Below are positions 1 to 6,836 of a stretch of DNA of 64,000 bases, in pieces (the stretch's first letter is position 1; each line of letters starts with the position of its first letter). Source of the DNA: CAZNGF01 sp964572855 (GTDB lineage Bacteria; Bipolaricaulota; Bipolaricaulia; RBG-16-55-9; JAJCYT01); the NCBI GenBank assembly GCA_964572855.1, contig CAZNGF010000003.1, forward strand, positions 1 through 64,000, written 5' to 3'. Position numbers and translations under genes: made by a program. The notes under the pieces were generated by a model that saw only the letters and a list, made by a program, of their open reading frames with translations, searched no databases and was not told where the DNA came from.

Positions 1-1830
1 CGCCTGGTTGATCTCGGCGTCCTCCAGCGTGCCGTTGGCGTTGACGTCGAGTGCGACTGTGAGGGACTGTGCGTCACCAGTGCCGATGTCGCGTATCGAA
101 CTGGCGTCGTTTTCACCGACATCTACAGCGGAACCCGCTTTCAACGTCGTAGTCGGCAAGTCGGAATTCGCCGGCACGACAAAGACTTGCCCCTGTGTCA
201 CTTCAACCGTCGTGAAGTCATCTTCATTGCGTGCGGTGAATTGTCCAAGACCCTGGATCATCGCATTCGCGTCATTTGTTTCGACAACAAGTCCCAGATC
301 TCCGTGAAGCGTCTCGATGGCAACCTCGCCTGTCGGGAGCGAAATCCTTATGTGCATATCCTCTGCTGTTTGCTGAGGTGAAGCCATTGCGATTTCTGAT
401 TCTGCACTGATTTCACAGACGTTTTTGACCAAAATTACGATCAAAGGGGCAAGTCCAATTTCCAGCGAAGTAGAGCCTCCGGTTGGCCCACTAAACAGAT
501 AGCTTATGAGGGGATAGTAATTTCTTGCTTGATTCTTAAAACACTCGATATCAAACGATACTTTAGAACCATCAACGGTGAGCGTTTTCACATTTTCAGA
601 CTCAATCTCACTTATGGGGATCCTCTGCTCTATGTTTCCTGACTCGCCCCTTACGACGAGATCGCCTTCAGACGAGGGGGTTGGCTCCTTAACGACCTTG
701 AATGTAAGGGAGGCGCTGGCTTCGGCCCCGTGTTCGTCGGTCACGATGACCTGAACCGTGTAAGTCCCACTCGGCGTCAGCAGCCTTGTGAGTTCTGCCT
801 CCTCTTTGACGATCCCGAAGGGGCTGTCCCCAATGAACCATGTATAAGTCAGGTCAGCATCTTCTGCGCCCGTTACGTCGGCGCGCAGGACCGTTTCCGT
901 TTCCACCGTGGGGTTCTCGGTGAGCAGGATCAGCTCCACGGTGAAGTCGTTGGCTTGGGTGGCGCTCACCGTGAATTGAATCCGATCGCTGGCCTCGCCG
1001 CCGTTGCCGTCGCGGATGACCACCTCCATGACGTAGGTGCCTGCCTCCGGCTGCTCCCAGATGGCCTCCGGGCTGTTGCCCACGTTCGTCTGTCGAACGC
1101 CCTCGAAGAACCACTCATAGGTCAGATCGTCCCCGTCCGGATCGGACGCGTCCGCGAAGAACTCGATTGGCTCGTCGGGCGTAGGATTGCGTGACGACAA
1201 AAGCAGCTCTACCGTCGGGGGCCGGTTGTCACTGGGGGGCGGTGGCGTTGTCCCGCCACAAGATAACGTAGGCCGGTGGGCTGACACCAATCCATCGATC
1301 ATTGTGCTTTCGATATCGAAAATCTTGCTGGTCCTGATTCCGTTTTCGTAAAGCCAAACAACGGTGATCACCTGAGCGTCATATAGCCGGGACAGCTTCT
1401 TGGTGTAGTTGAATTCACCCATAGGTGGAGTCACACGTGGGGAAACACTTCCTTCGTCGAACACAAGCGCGTAATCATCTCCGGTATCGACGAAATCGTG
1501 AGAATCTGGGTTGGGATTTGCGTGAAAGTCATCCCATTCTTCTTGTGTGCGGTCTAAACATTGGTATCTCACGTTGATCATGGAGACCCCTACGTCTTGA
1601 TCTCCATAGGTACAAACGAAGTCACGAACGAAACCGGAAGATGCTCGCCAGCGACTGTCGTCATTTAACACCGAGAAATCACCCAATATGCCACCCGCTT
1701 CACAATTCAGTGCGGGTTGAGACCGAGCAGCTTGATAATGGCTCAAAGAAACCAACAACACGACCAGTAAAGTTACCACGCACTTAGAGGTAACAAGTCC
1801 TCGTTGCCGCTCGCCACCCGACCGCTGCAT
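1..1830 (-). CDS. Secreted PKD-domain protein with dockerin-like C-terminus, 3' end outside window
   Basis: The frame is open from ATG at 1830 to base 1 with no stop (610 codons), so the gene is cut by the window edge. AAGGAGG lies just upstream of the ATG. Residues 1-37 form a signal peptide with a long basic N-region, hydrophobic core VVTLLVVLLV and likely cleavage near AARS-QP. Two PKD/Ig-like domains follow. The first, at about residues 215-290, has the DASDPDGDDLTYEW motif; the second, about 300-375, has TYTWF and GTYTVQVIVTD. A FecR-like segment may lie at about 455-580. The last visible residues, DVNANGTLEDAEI, match a dockerin/EF-hand loop, as in the protein at 9956-13477. The gene is visibly more AT-rich than its neighbours, which suggests a different origin or relaxed selection. 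Function unknown; probably extracellular. Confidence 0.85.
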   Translation of the reverse strand, partial: MQRSGGERQRGLVTSKCVVTLLVVLLVSLSHYQAARSQPALNCEAGGILGDFSVLNDDSRWRASSGFVRDFVCTYGDQDVGVSMINVRYQCLDRTQEEWDDFHANPNPDSHDFVDTGDDYALVFDEGSVSPRVTPPMGEFNYTKKLSRLYDAQVITVVWLYENGIRTSKIFDIESTMIDGLVSAHRPTLSCGGTTPPPPSDNRPPTVELLLSSRNPTPDEPIEFFADASDPDGDDLTYEWFFEGVRQTNVGNSPEAIWEQPEAGTYVMEVVIRDGNGGEASDRIQFTVSATQANDFTVELILLTENPTVETETVLRADVTGAEDADLTYTWFIGDSPFGIVKEEAELTRLLTPSGTYTVQVIVTDEHGAEASASLTFKVVKEPTPSSEGDLVVRGESGNIEQRIPISEIESENVKTLTVDGSKVSFDIECFKNQARNYYPLISYLFSGPTGGSTSLEIGLAPLIVILVKNVCEISAESEIAMASPQQTAEDMHIRISLPTGEVAIETLHGDLGLVVETNDANAMIQGLGQFTARNEDDFTTVEVTQGQVFVVPANSDLPTTTLKAGSAVDVGENDASSIRDIGTGDAQSLTVALDVNANGTLEDAEINQA

Positions 1831-1925
1831 CGAACTGACCTCCTTGGGATTGAAAAAACTAGGCCCGTTCCAGTCACAAGATCGCACGACGAAGGACCTT
1901 GTGTTCTTGAACGGGTTTCAACATC

Positions 1926-1931
1926 AGTATA
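1926..1931 (-). promoter_or_regulatory. Candidate -10 box for the secreted PKD gene
   Basis: TATACT on the minus strand, in the context GCTATACTGATG. The same 12-mer lies at the -10 position upstream of the PKD/dockerin operon at 52907. No good -35 is visible, and the 5' leader would be about 90 nt. Confidence 0.35.
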
Positions 1932-1951
1932 GCACATTTCGTCAGAAGGTT

Positions 1952-2160
1952 TTCTCGGTCGCGTACGCGGCGAGGTTGTTCAGCGGGCGTTACCATGGCC
2001 GGCGGCGGAAAGGAACGGCGTGAGCGCGTTTGCATTCGAGATGCTCGCTCCCCGCCTGCTCATGGCCCACAACCTCACGTATGGGGCGAGCTGATGCGCC
2101 AGGTGCGCGCGGCGGTTGCCGAGGGGACGTTGGACGCACTCGAGGCCGTAGTCGCTCAGC
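1952..2160 (+). pseudogene. tgt: Decayed 3' end of queuine tRNA-ribosyltransferase (tgt)
   Basis: Three short peptides in successive plus-strand frames match the conserved C-terminus of Tgt. They are FSVAYAARLF (family FSRAYLRHLF), EMLAPRLLMAHNLTY (family E-LGxRLxTxHNLxF), and GELMRQVRAAVAEGTL (family xxLMxxIRxAIxEG). The frame changes between about 1985 and 2020, and again at about 2083, where TAT is followed by GGGGCGAGC. No full-length tgt is present upstream: the DNA 5' of it is the intergenic region and promoter of the opposing PKD gene. It therefore looks like a leftover fragment, with the rest lost by rearrangement. The call rests on recognising the family motif, without alignment software. 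Confidence 0.7.
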
Positions 2161-2190
2161 GCGCCATAGCCAAAGCCTGGCCACGCCACC

Positions 2191-2736
2191 TCAGAAAGAA
2201 GGTTTCTCTTCTGGAGCGGCTCCCCGCCGGTACGGGGCGACCCCGCCGGCCGTGCCGGGCGAGAGCTCGAAGCCGGTCAGCCTCGCGTTGGCCGCGTCGC
2301 CGGCCACGACCTTGCTCCCCTCGATCACGACCGGCGAGTTCCCGTCGCCCAGCGCCTTGAACGTGACCCGCACCACCTTGCCCTCGATCAATCCGCCGGC
2401 CGGCTTCACGGCGCCGAAGCCGAAGGTGCCGCTGGCGTTGTCGATCGCGCTGGCCAGCACGACGAAGTCGCCCGCGCCCTCGATCCCGGTGACCTCGATT
2501 GTCTCGGGGTCAAAGCTGACACCGTCTTCGTCGATCGAGAGCGCGGCCAGCCCGCCGCCCGGCATGCCCGAGACAGCGATGTAAAACGCCCCCGTGCCGC
2601 CCGCGGTCGCGAACCCGTCCAGCACGCCCAGCGAAAAGCCGCTCAAGCCCCCGCCGAAGAAGAAGCCGCAGGCGGTCAGGCTCAGCGCCAGAACGGCGTT
2701 GAGGGCGAGCGCGCCCAGCGCACGAAGCATTGTCAT
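2191..2736 (-). CDS. Cohesin-like domain lipoprotein
   Basis: 181 aa from ATG 2736, with AGGAGG 4 nt upstream; an in-frame ATG two codons later is the alternative start. The N-terminus has a hydrophobic signal ending in the lipobox LTAC (residues 19-22), so the protein is probably lipid-anchored on the cell surface. Residues about 45-165 look like a single cohesin-type (CBM2/3 superfamily) beta-sandwich: AFYIAVSGMPGGGLAALSI, then SFDPETIEVTGIEG, FVVLASAIDN, and a final strand pair around GKVVRVTFKALGDG. In that fold these correspond to the stretches that pack as a jelly roll and close with the xTFKxxG strand. It stands alone behind its own promoter. Proteins with dockerin-like segments occur elsewhere in the window, which makes a receptor role plausible but unproven. 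Confidence 0.75.
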   Translation of the reverse strand: MTMLRALGALALNAVLALSLTACGFFFGGGLSGFSLGVLDGFATAGGTGAFYIAVSGMPGGGLAALSIDEDGVSFDPETIEVTGIEGAGDFVVLASAIDNASGTFGFGAVKPAGGLIEGKVVRVTFKALGDGNSPVVIEGSKVVAGDAANARLTGFELSPGTAGGVAPYRRGAAPEEKPSF

Positions 2737-2754
2737 TCAACCTCCTGTAAGACC

Positions 2755-2783
2755 TTTTTATCCCTTGCAGGCGCCCCTGTCAA
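2755..2783 (-). promoter_or_regulatory. Sigma-70 promoter of the cohesin-like lipoprotein gene
   Basis: Exact TTGACA (2783-2778), a 17 bp spacer and TAAAAA (2760-2755), 18 bp upstream of the ATG. The gene is therefore transcribed on its own, apart from the ABC operon behind it. Confidence 0.65.
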
Positions 2784-2832
2784 CCTCGCTGAGGAGCCAG
2801 GGCGCACGGCACGGCAGGTCCCTACGATCGGC

Positions 2833-3996
2833 CTATTTCTGGCGGAACGAGCTGTGCCAGGAGGTGAACAGGCGCTCCATGAGCGCGATGAAGTTGTAGA
2901 ACAGGATGCCGATCAGGCTGGCGTAGGCGATGGCGGCGAAGGTGACGTCGTAGCGGCCGCCGCGGGCCGAGAGCGAGATGCGCTGCCCCAGCCCCTGCGG
3001 CGGACCGGGGATGAGGAACTCGGCCACGATCACGCTGATGAACACGATGATGCTGGCGATCTTGAGCGCGTTGAACACGTATGGCAGCGCGTTGGGGAAA
3101 CGCAGCATGCGCAGCACGTGACGCGGCTTGGCGGCGTACGACTGCATCAGATCGAGCTTGAGCGGGTCGATCACGGTCAGGCCCTGCACGACGTTGACCA
3201 GCACGGGGAAGAAGCTCACGATCACGGCCACGGCGGCCTTGGATTCCCAGTCCACGCCGAAGGCCCGGCCCAGCACGGGCGCCAGCCCGACGATCGGGAT
3301 CGCGCTGAACGCCGTGGCCAGCGGCAGGAAGCCCCGCTGCATGAAGCGGCTGAACGCGATCAACACGCCCATGACCACGCCCGCCGTGATGCCCATGCCG
3401 TAGCCCAGCAGCACCTGCATCACGAAGGTGCGGATGCTGTCCTCGACCAGCACGCCGCTGGAGGAGAGCAGCACGGCGTAGACGTCGCTCACGCGCGGGA
3501 AGAAGGCCAGCGGCACGCGTAACCCCTCGGTGACGGCCTCCCAGCTCAAAAACAGCGCTGCGGGCACGCTGGCCGGGGGCAATAGATCGCGCATGAGCCG
3601 CGTGAGCCGGTCGGTGGCCGCAAGCGTGCTGAGCTGGGTCACCGCCCCGCCGGCGGCCAGCAGCGAACCCCAGAAGCTGAGCCAGAACCCCGTCCCCGCC
3701 GGGTCCGTGTAGCCCGCGCCGAGCGCGTCCTTGAACCCCAGCAGCGCGACCAGCGAGCCGGCCACGCCGCAGGCCAGCAGCCCCGCCCCCGCCCACTTGG
3801 ACCCGCGCCCGAAGGACAACAGCAGGGCGGCCAGCGCGAGCCCCAGCGCGGTCCACCCCGCCCAGGCCGCCGGCGCGATCGCGCTCAAGGGCAGTACGCC
3901 TTCGGCCTCGTTGCCGGCCCAGGGGAGTGCCAGCCCCCAGAGCGAAAGCAGCGCGCCCAGCAGCCCGCCCCAATTCAAGCGCGCGCGCCACGTCAT
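2833..3996 (-). CDS. NitT/TauT-family ABC transporter permease with extra N-terminal membrane domain
   Basis: 387 aa. The C-terminal ~240 residues are a BPD_transp_1 permease of the SsuC/TauC/NrtB type. It has the cytoplasmic EAA-like loop around QSYAAKPRHVLRMLRFPNALPY and the membrane segments MGITAGVVMGVLIAF and IASIIVFISVIVAEFL. Residues 1-130 form an additional four-helix membrane region (for example LLGALLSLWGLALPW and WAGAGLLACGVAGSLVALLG) that ordinary 250-270 aa family members lack. It is the last gene of a three-gene operon with the permease at 4025 and the ATPase at 5899. The substrate is unknown, because NitT/TauT permeases serve nitrate, sulfonates, pyrimidine precursors, riboflavin and others, and no binding protein is encoded nearby. 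Confidence 0.88.
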   Translation of the reverse strand: MTWRARLNWGGLLGALLSLWGLALPWAGNEAEGVLPLSAIAPAAWAGWTALGLALAALLLSFGRGSKWAGAGLLACGVAGSLVALLGFKDALGAGYTDPAGTGFWLSFWGSLLAAGGAVTQLSTLAATDRLTRLMRDLLPPASVPAALFLSWEAVTEGLRVPLAFFPRVSDVYAVLLSSSGVLVEDSIRTFVMQVLLGYGMGITAGVVMGVLIAFSRFMQRGFLPLATAFSAIPIVGLAPVLGRAFGVDWESKAAVAVIVSFFPVLVNVVQGLTVIDPLKLDLMQSYAAKPRHVLRMLRFPNALPYVFNALKIASIIVFISVIVAEFLIPGPPQGLGQRISLSARGGRYDVTFAAIAYASLIGILFYNFIALMERLFTSWHSSFRQK

Positions 3997-4024
3997 GGTC
4001 GGCCCTCCCGCTTTCGCATGCGCC

Positions 4025-5902
4025 TCACGCCTTCCTCACCCAGGGGGCGATCAGCTTCTCGAGCCAGCCCACGCCGGTCACGAACACGATGCCCATCAGC
4101 GACGAGAGGATGAACAGGATCCACAGATCGGCCACGTTGCCGGCCTGGACCTGGCCCAGAATGGCAAAGCCCAGCCCCTTGGCATTCGAGGTCTCGGTCT
4201 CGGCGATGAGCGCCCCGACCAGCGAGGCGGCCGCCCCGACCTTGAAGCTGGCGAAGATAAACGGCATGGCCGCAAACAGCCTGAGCTTGAAGAACACGTG
4301 GCGCTGCTTGGCCGCGTACGAGCGCATCAGGTCCAGCGAGAGCGGGTCCACCGAGCGCAAGCCCTTGGCCGCGCCGACCGAGATCGGGAAGAAGCTCAAA
4401 TACCCCCCGATGATGGCCGTGGGCAGGATGCTCGTCTGGATGCGCACGCCGAAGTTGGCCAAAATCAGCACGAGCATGGGCACGAGCGCGATGATGGGCA
4501 CGGTTTGCGAGGCGATCACCCACGGCAGCAGCGCGCGCTCCAGCGGGCGCACCAGCACGAACAGGATCGCCAGCGCCAGGCCCACGAAGCCGCCGGCCAG
4601 CAGCGCGACCAGCGTCCCGCGCGCGGTGTAGAACCCCTGGCGCGCGACGTTGCGGTCGCTGGACCAGTCGTAGCGGGTCAAGTAGTCCGGCGCGATGGTG
4701 AAGATCCAGTGCGGCAGCGGCACGGGGTGCTGCGGCAGCGCCAGAAAGCACTCGACCAGGTTGGTCCCGCACTTGGGCCGGTCGTAGACCGTGTAGCGGT
4801 CGGTCCAGACGACGCTGCCCGGTTCGGGAGCCTGGGCCAGCACGAGCCGGCTGACGTCGGCGTCCTGGACGACGTAGTCGCGCTGGGTCAGCCGGTTGCG
4901 CCGCGAGGGCGGCGTGGACAGCGTGACGGTGGCGCCGTCCTGGGTGTAGTCCGCGCCCGCTTCGAGCGCGCGCCCGTCCAGCGTGATGATCCCGCCGGGC
5001 TCGGGGAACGTGAACGTCACGCGCTGGCCGTCGGGCGGGGAGCGCGGGCGGCGCTCGGTGGCGCTCAGGAGCGCGTCGTCCACGTAGATCCGGCGCTCGG
5101 GGTCGGCGGGCATGACGCGCGGCCGGCTCAGCCGAAACGTCCGATTGCGGCCGTCGACCTCGCCTTCCAGTCTCTCGGCCCAGCGCACGACCCGTTCGGC
5201 CAGCTCGACCTCGGCGCCGGCCGGCGGCGGCTGGCGGAACACGAGCGTCGAGTCGTCCGCCCAGGCGTAGTCCCCGGTCACGCGCAGGGGGCGGGCCCAG
5301 TCCGGCTCGGCGCGCAGCGCCAGCCAGATGCCGGGCGCCTCCTCCAACACGAGCGTCGTCCCATCCAGCGTGTAATCCTCGCCCTCGACCAGCCGCTCGC
5401 CCCGCAGGACGAACGTGCCCTCGCTCCCCGTGAACGTGAACGTGGTCCGCTTTCCGTCGGGCTTTTCCGGGGGCTTTTCGTAGGCCTCGACCATGAGCCG
5501 GCCGTCGAGGTAGAGCGGCCGCCCCTGGCCGGACCGTTCGACCCGGAAGACGCGGTTGCTCCCGTCCGGCTGGACGTCGAGCTCGGCCAGCTCGAGCGAG
5601 CTCTCGGCGTCGGGCAGGCGCACGCCGCCGGCGCCGACCTCGTAGGGACCGGAGAAGGGCGCCCCGTCCCTCACGAGCAACCCCTGACCCAAATCGGCGT
5701 CGGGACCGAACTCGAGCTGCGTGGGGTCGGTGGTGTCCAACGGGGGAGAGGCCCGAAACGTCTCCTGCGACCAGCGGCTGCGGTCCTCGAGCTGGGTCCT
5801 GGCCATGGGATAGCCCGCCAGGAACGCGACCGGGTAGCCCAGCACGAAGATCGCGCCCAGCACGACCAGCAGGGGCGCCCACCGCTTGAGCCGCTGGATC
5901 AA
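4025..5902 (-). CDS. NitT/TauT-family ABC permease with large extracytoplasmic tandem-repeat insert
   Basis: 625 aa, more than twice the family norm. One N-terminal membrane helix (about residues 10-35) is followed by about 365 residues of soluble, beta-rich sequence and then a complete permease domain (about 425-625) with the loop MRSYAAKQRHVFFKLRLFAA. The insert contains two tandem copies of an ~85-residue unit (about 110-185 and 230-315). Each has a GxNRxFR strand, an LYLDG/IYVDD turn, PDGKRTTFTF or PDGQRVTFTF, and a G-DYT-DG-T closing hairpin like those in phage-tail and adhesin beta-hairpin domains. The insert probably faces the periplasm or exterior and may capture substrate or scaffold the complex; that role is inference. 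It overlaps the upstream ATPase gene by 4 bp. Confidence 0.85.
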   Translation of the reverse strand: MIQRLKRWAPLLVVLGAIFVLGYPVAFLAGYPMARTQLEDRSRWSQETFRASPPLDTTDPTQLEFGPDADLGQGLLVRDGAPFSGPYEVGAGGVRLPDAESSLELAELDVQPDGSNRVFRVERSGQGRPLYLDGRLMVEAYEKPPEKPDGKRTTFTFTGSEGTFVLRGERLVEGEDYTLDGTTLVLEEAPGIWLALRAEPDWARPLRVTGDYAWADDSTLVFRQPPPAGAEVELAERVVRWAERLEGEVDGRNRTFRLSRPRVMPADPERRIYVDDALLSATERRPRSPPDGQRVTFTFPEPGGIITLDGRALEAGADYTQDGATVTLSTPPSRRNRLTQRDYVVQDADVSRLVLAQAPEPGSVVWTDRYTVYDRPKCGTNLVECFLALPQHPVPLPHWIFTIAPDYLTRYDWSSDRNVARQGFYTARGTLVALLAGGFVGLALAILFVLVRPLERALLPWVIASQTVPIIALVPMLVLILANFGVRIQTSILPTAIIGGYLSFFPISVGAAKGLRSVDPLSLDLMRSYAAKQRHVFFKLRLFAAMPFIFASFKVGAAASLVGALIAETETSNAKGLGFAILGQVQAGNVADLWILFILSSLMGIVFVTGVGWLEKLIAPWVRKA

Positions 5903-6723
5903 TCGGACCCCTTCTCGACGCGGCGCAGGGCTTCGCGCACCTCGGTGGCCAGCTCGAAGTAGCGCGGCGACTCGCGGGTCTCGGCCGTGCGGGGTTGCGG
6001 CAGGTCGACCCCGATGATCTCATTGATGCGCCCCGGCCGCGGGCTCATCACGACGACGCGCGTCGAGAGGAAGGTGGCCTCCGAGATCGAGTGCGTCACG
6101 AAGATGACCGTGGTCTCGGTCTCGCGCCAGAGGCGCAGCAGTTCGAGCTGCATGGCCTCGCGCGTGATCTCGTCCAGCGCGCCGAAGGGCTCGTCCATCA
6201 ACAGGATGCTGGGCGAGAACGAGAGCGCGCGGGCGATCGAGACGCGCTGCTGCATGCCGCCGGAGAGCTGCCAGGGGTAGTGCTTGCCGAAGTCGTCCAG
6301 GCCGACGAGCGCGAGCAACCGCTCGGCGCGGCGCTCGCGTTCGGCCTTGGACACGCCCATGATCTCGAGCGGGAGCTGGACGTTCTTCTTGACGGTGCGC
6401 CATTCGTAGAGCACGGGCGACTGGAACACGTAGCCGTAGTCCCGGTCCAGGCGCGACTGCTCCGGCGTCTTGCCCCCGACGACGATCTCGCCGCGGGTGA
6501 CCTGCTCGAGGTCGGCCACCAGCCGCAGCAGCGTCGTCTTGCCGCAGCCGCTGGGTCCGATGAGCGAGACGAACTCGCCGGGCGCGATCGACAAGCTGGC
6601 CTCGCTGAGCGCGACCACGTCGCCGCCCTTGCCGGGGAACACCTTTTCGACGTCCGAAATGCGGATGACCGGCTCGGTGGCGGTCCCCCGCGCTTCGGCC
6701 TCCTGCGTCGCTTCCTCAACCAT
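5899..6723 (-). CDS. NitT/TauT-family ABC transporter ATP-binding protein
   Basis: About 274 aa, the SsuB/TauB-type nucleotide-binding subunit. Walker A is GPSGCGKTTLL, the signature is LSGGMQQRVSIARAL, Walker B is ILLMDEPFGALD, and the switch histidine is in VTHSISEA. The ATG at 6723 was chosen because GGAGG lies 9 nt upstream and a TTGACA/TATTAT promoter ends 25 bp before it. A longer frame starting at 6789 would begin upstream of that promoter. It is the first gene of the operon and energises the two permeases downstream. The C-terminal ~40 residues (RVVVMSPRPGRINEII onwards) match this subfamily. Confidence 0.9.
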   Translation of the reverse strand: MVEEATQEAEARGTATEPVIRISDVEKVFPGKGGDVVALSEASLSIAPGEFVSLIGPSGCGKTTLLRLVADLEQVTRGEIVVGGKTPEQSRLDRDYGYVFQSPVLYEWRTVKKNVQLPLEIMGVSKAERERRAERLLALVGLDDFGKHYPWQLSGGMQQRVSIARALSFSPSILLMDEPFGALDEITREAMQLELLRLWRETETTVIFVTHSISEATFLSTRVVVMSPRPGRINEIIGVDLPQPRTAETRESPRYFELATEVREALRRVEKGSD

Positions 6724-6747
6724 GGCAACAACCTCCGTAGGGAAGGC

Positions 6748-6776
6748 ATAATAAACCGCTCCCAAAACGGTGTCAA
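6748..6776 (-). promoter_or_regulatory. Sigma-70 promoter of the NitT/TauT-type operon
   Basis: TTGACA (6776-6771), exactly 17 bp, then TATTAT (6753-6748). The predicted start is near 6741, leaving a leader of about 18 nt that carries GGAGG. This fixes the ATPase start at 6723. Confidence 0.8.
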
Positions 6777-6836
6777 TCCTAAAAAGCAATGATCTGGGCT
6801 ATCCCGCGACGGTTCGTTGCGGACAGGGCTTGCGGC

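Noticed and set aside
1995..2584. Plus-strand open frames of 121 and 184 aa over the lipoprotein
   Set aside because: The minus-strand lipoprotein has promoter, ribosome site and lipobox. The plus frames are low-complexity shadows; only the tgt-like peptides up to about 2160 are meaningful.
3731..5962. 743-aa plus-strand open frame
   Set aside because: It lies antisense to two ABC permease genes with clear motifs. Its protein is rich in His, Gln, Arg and Asp without any domain, as expected from GC-rich third positions.
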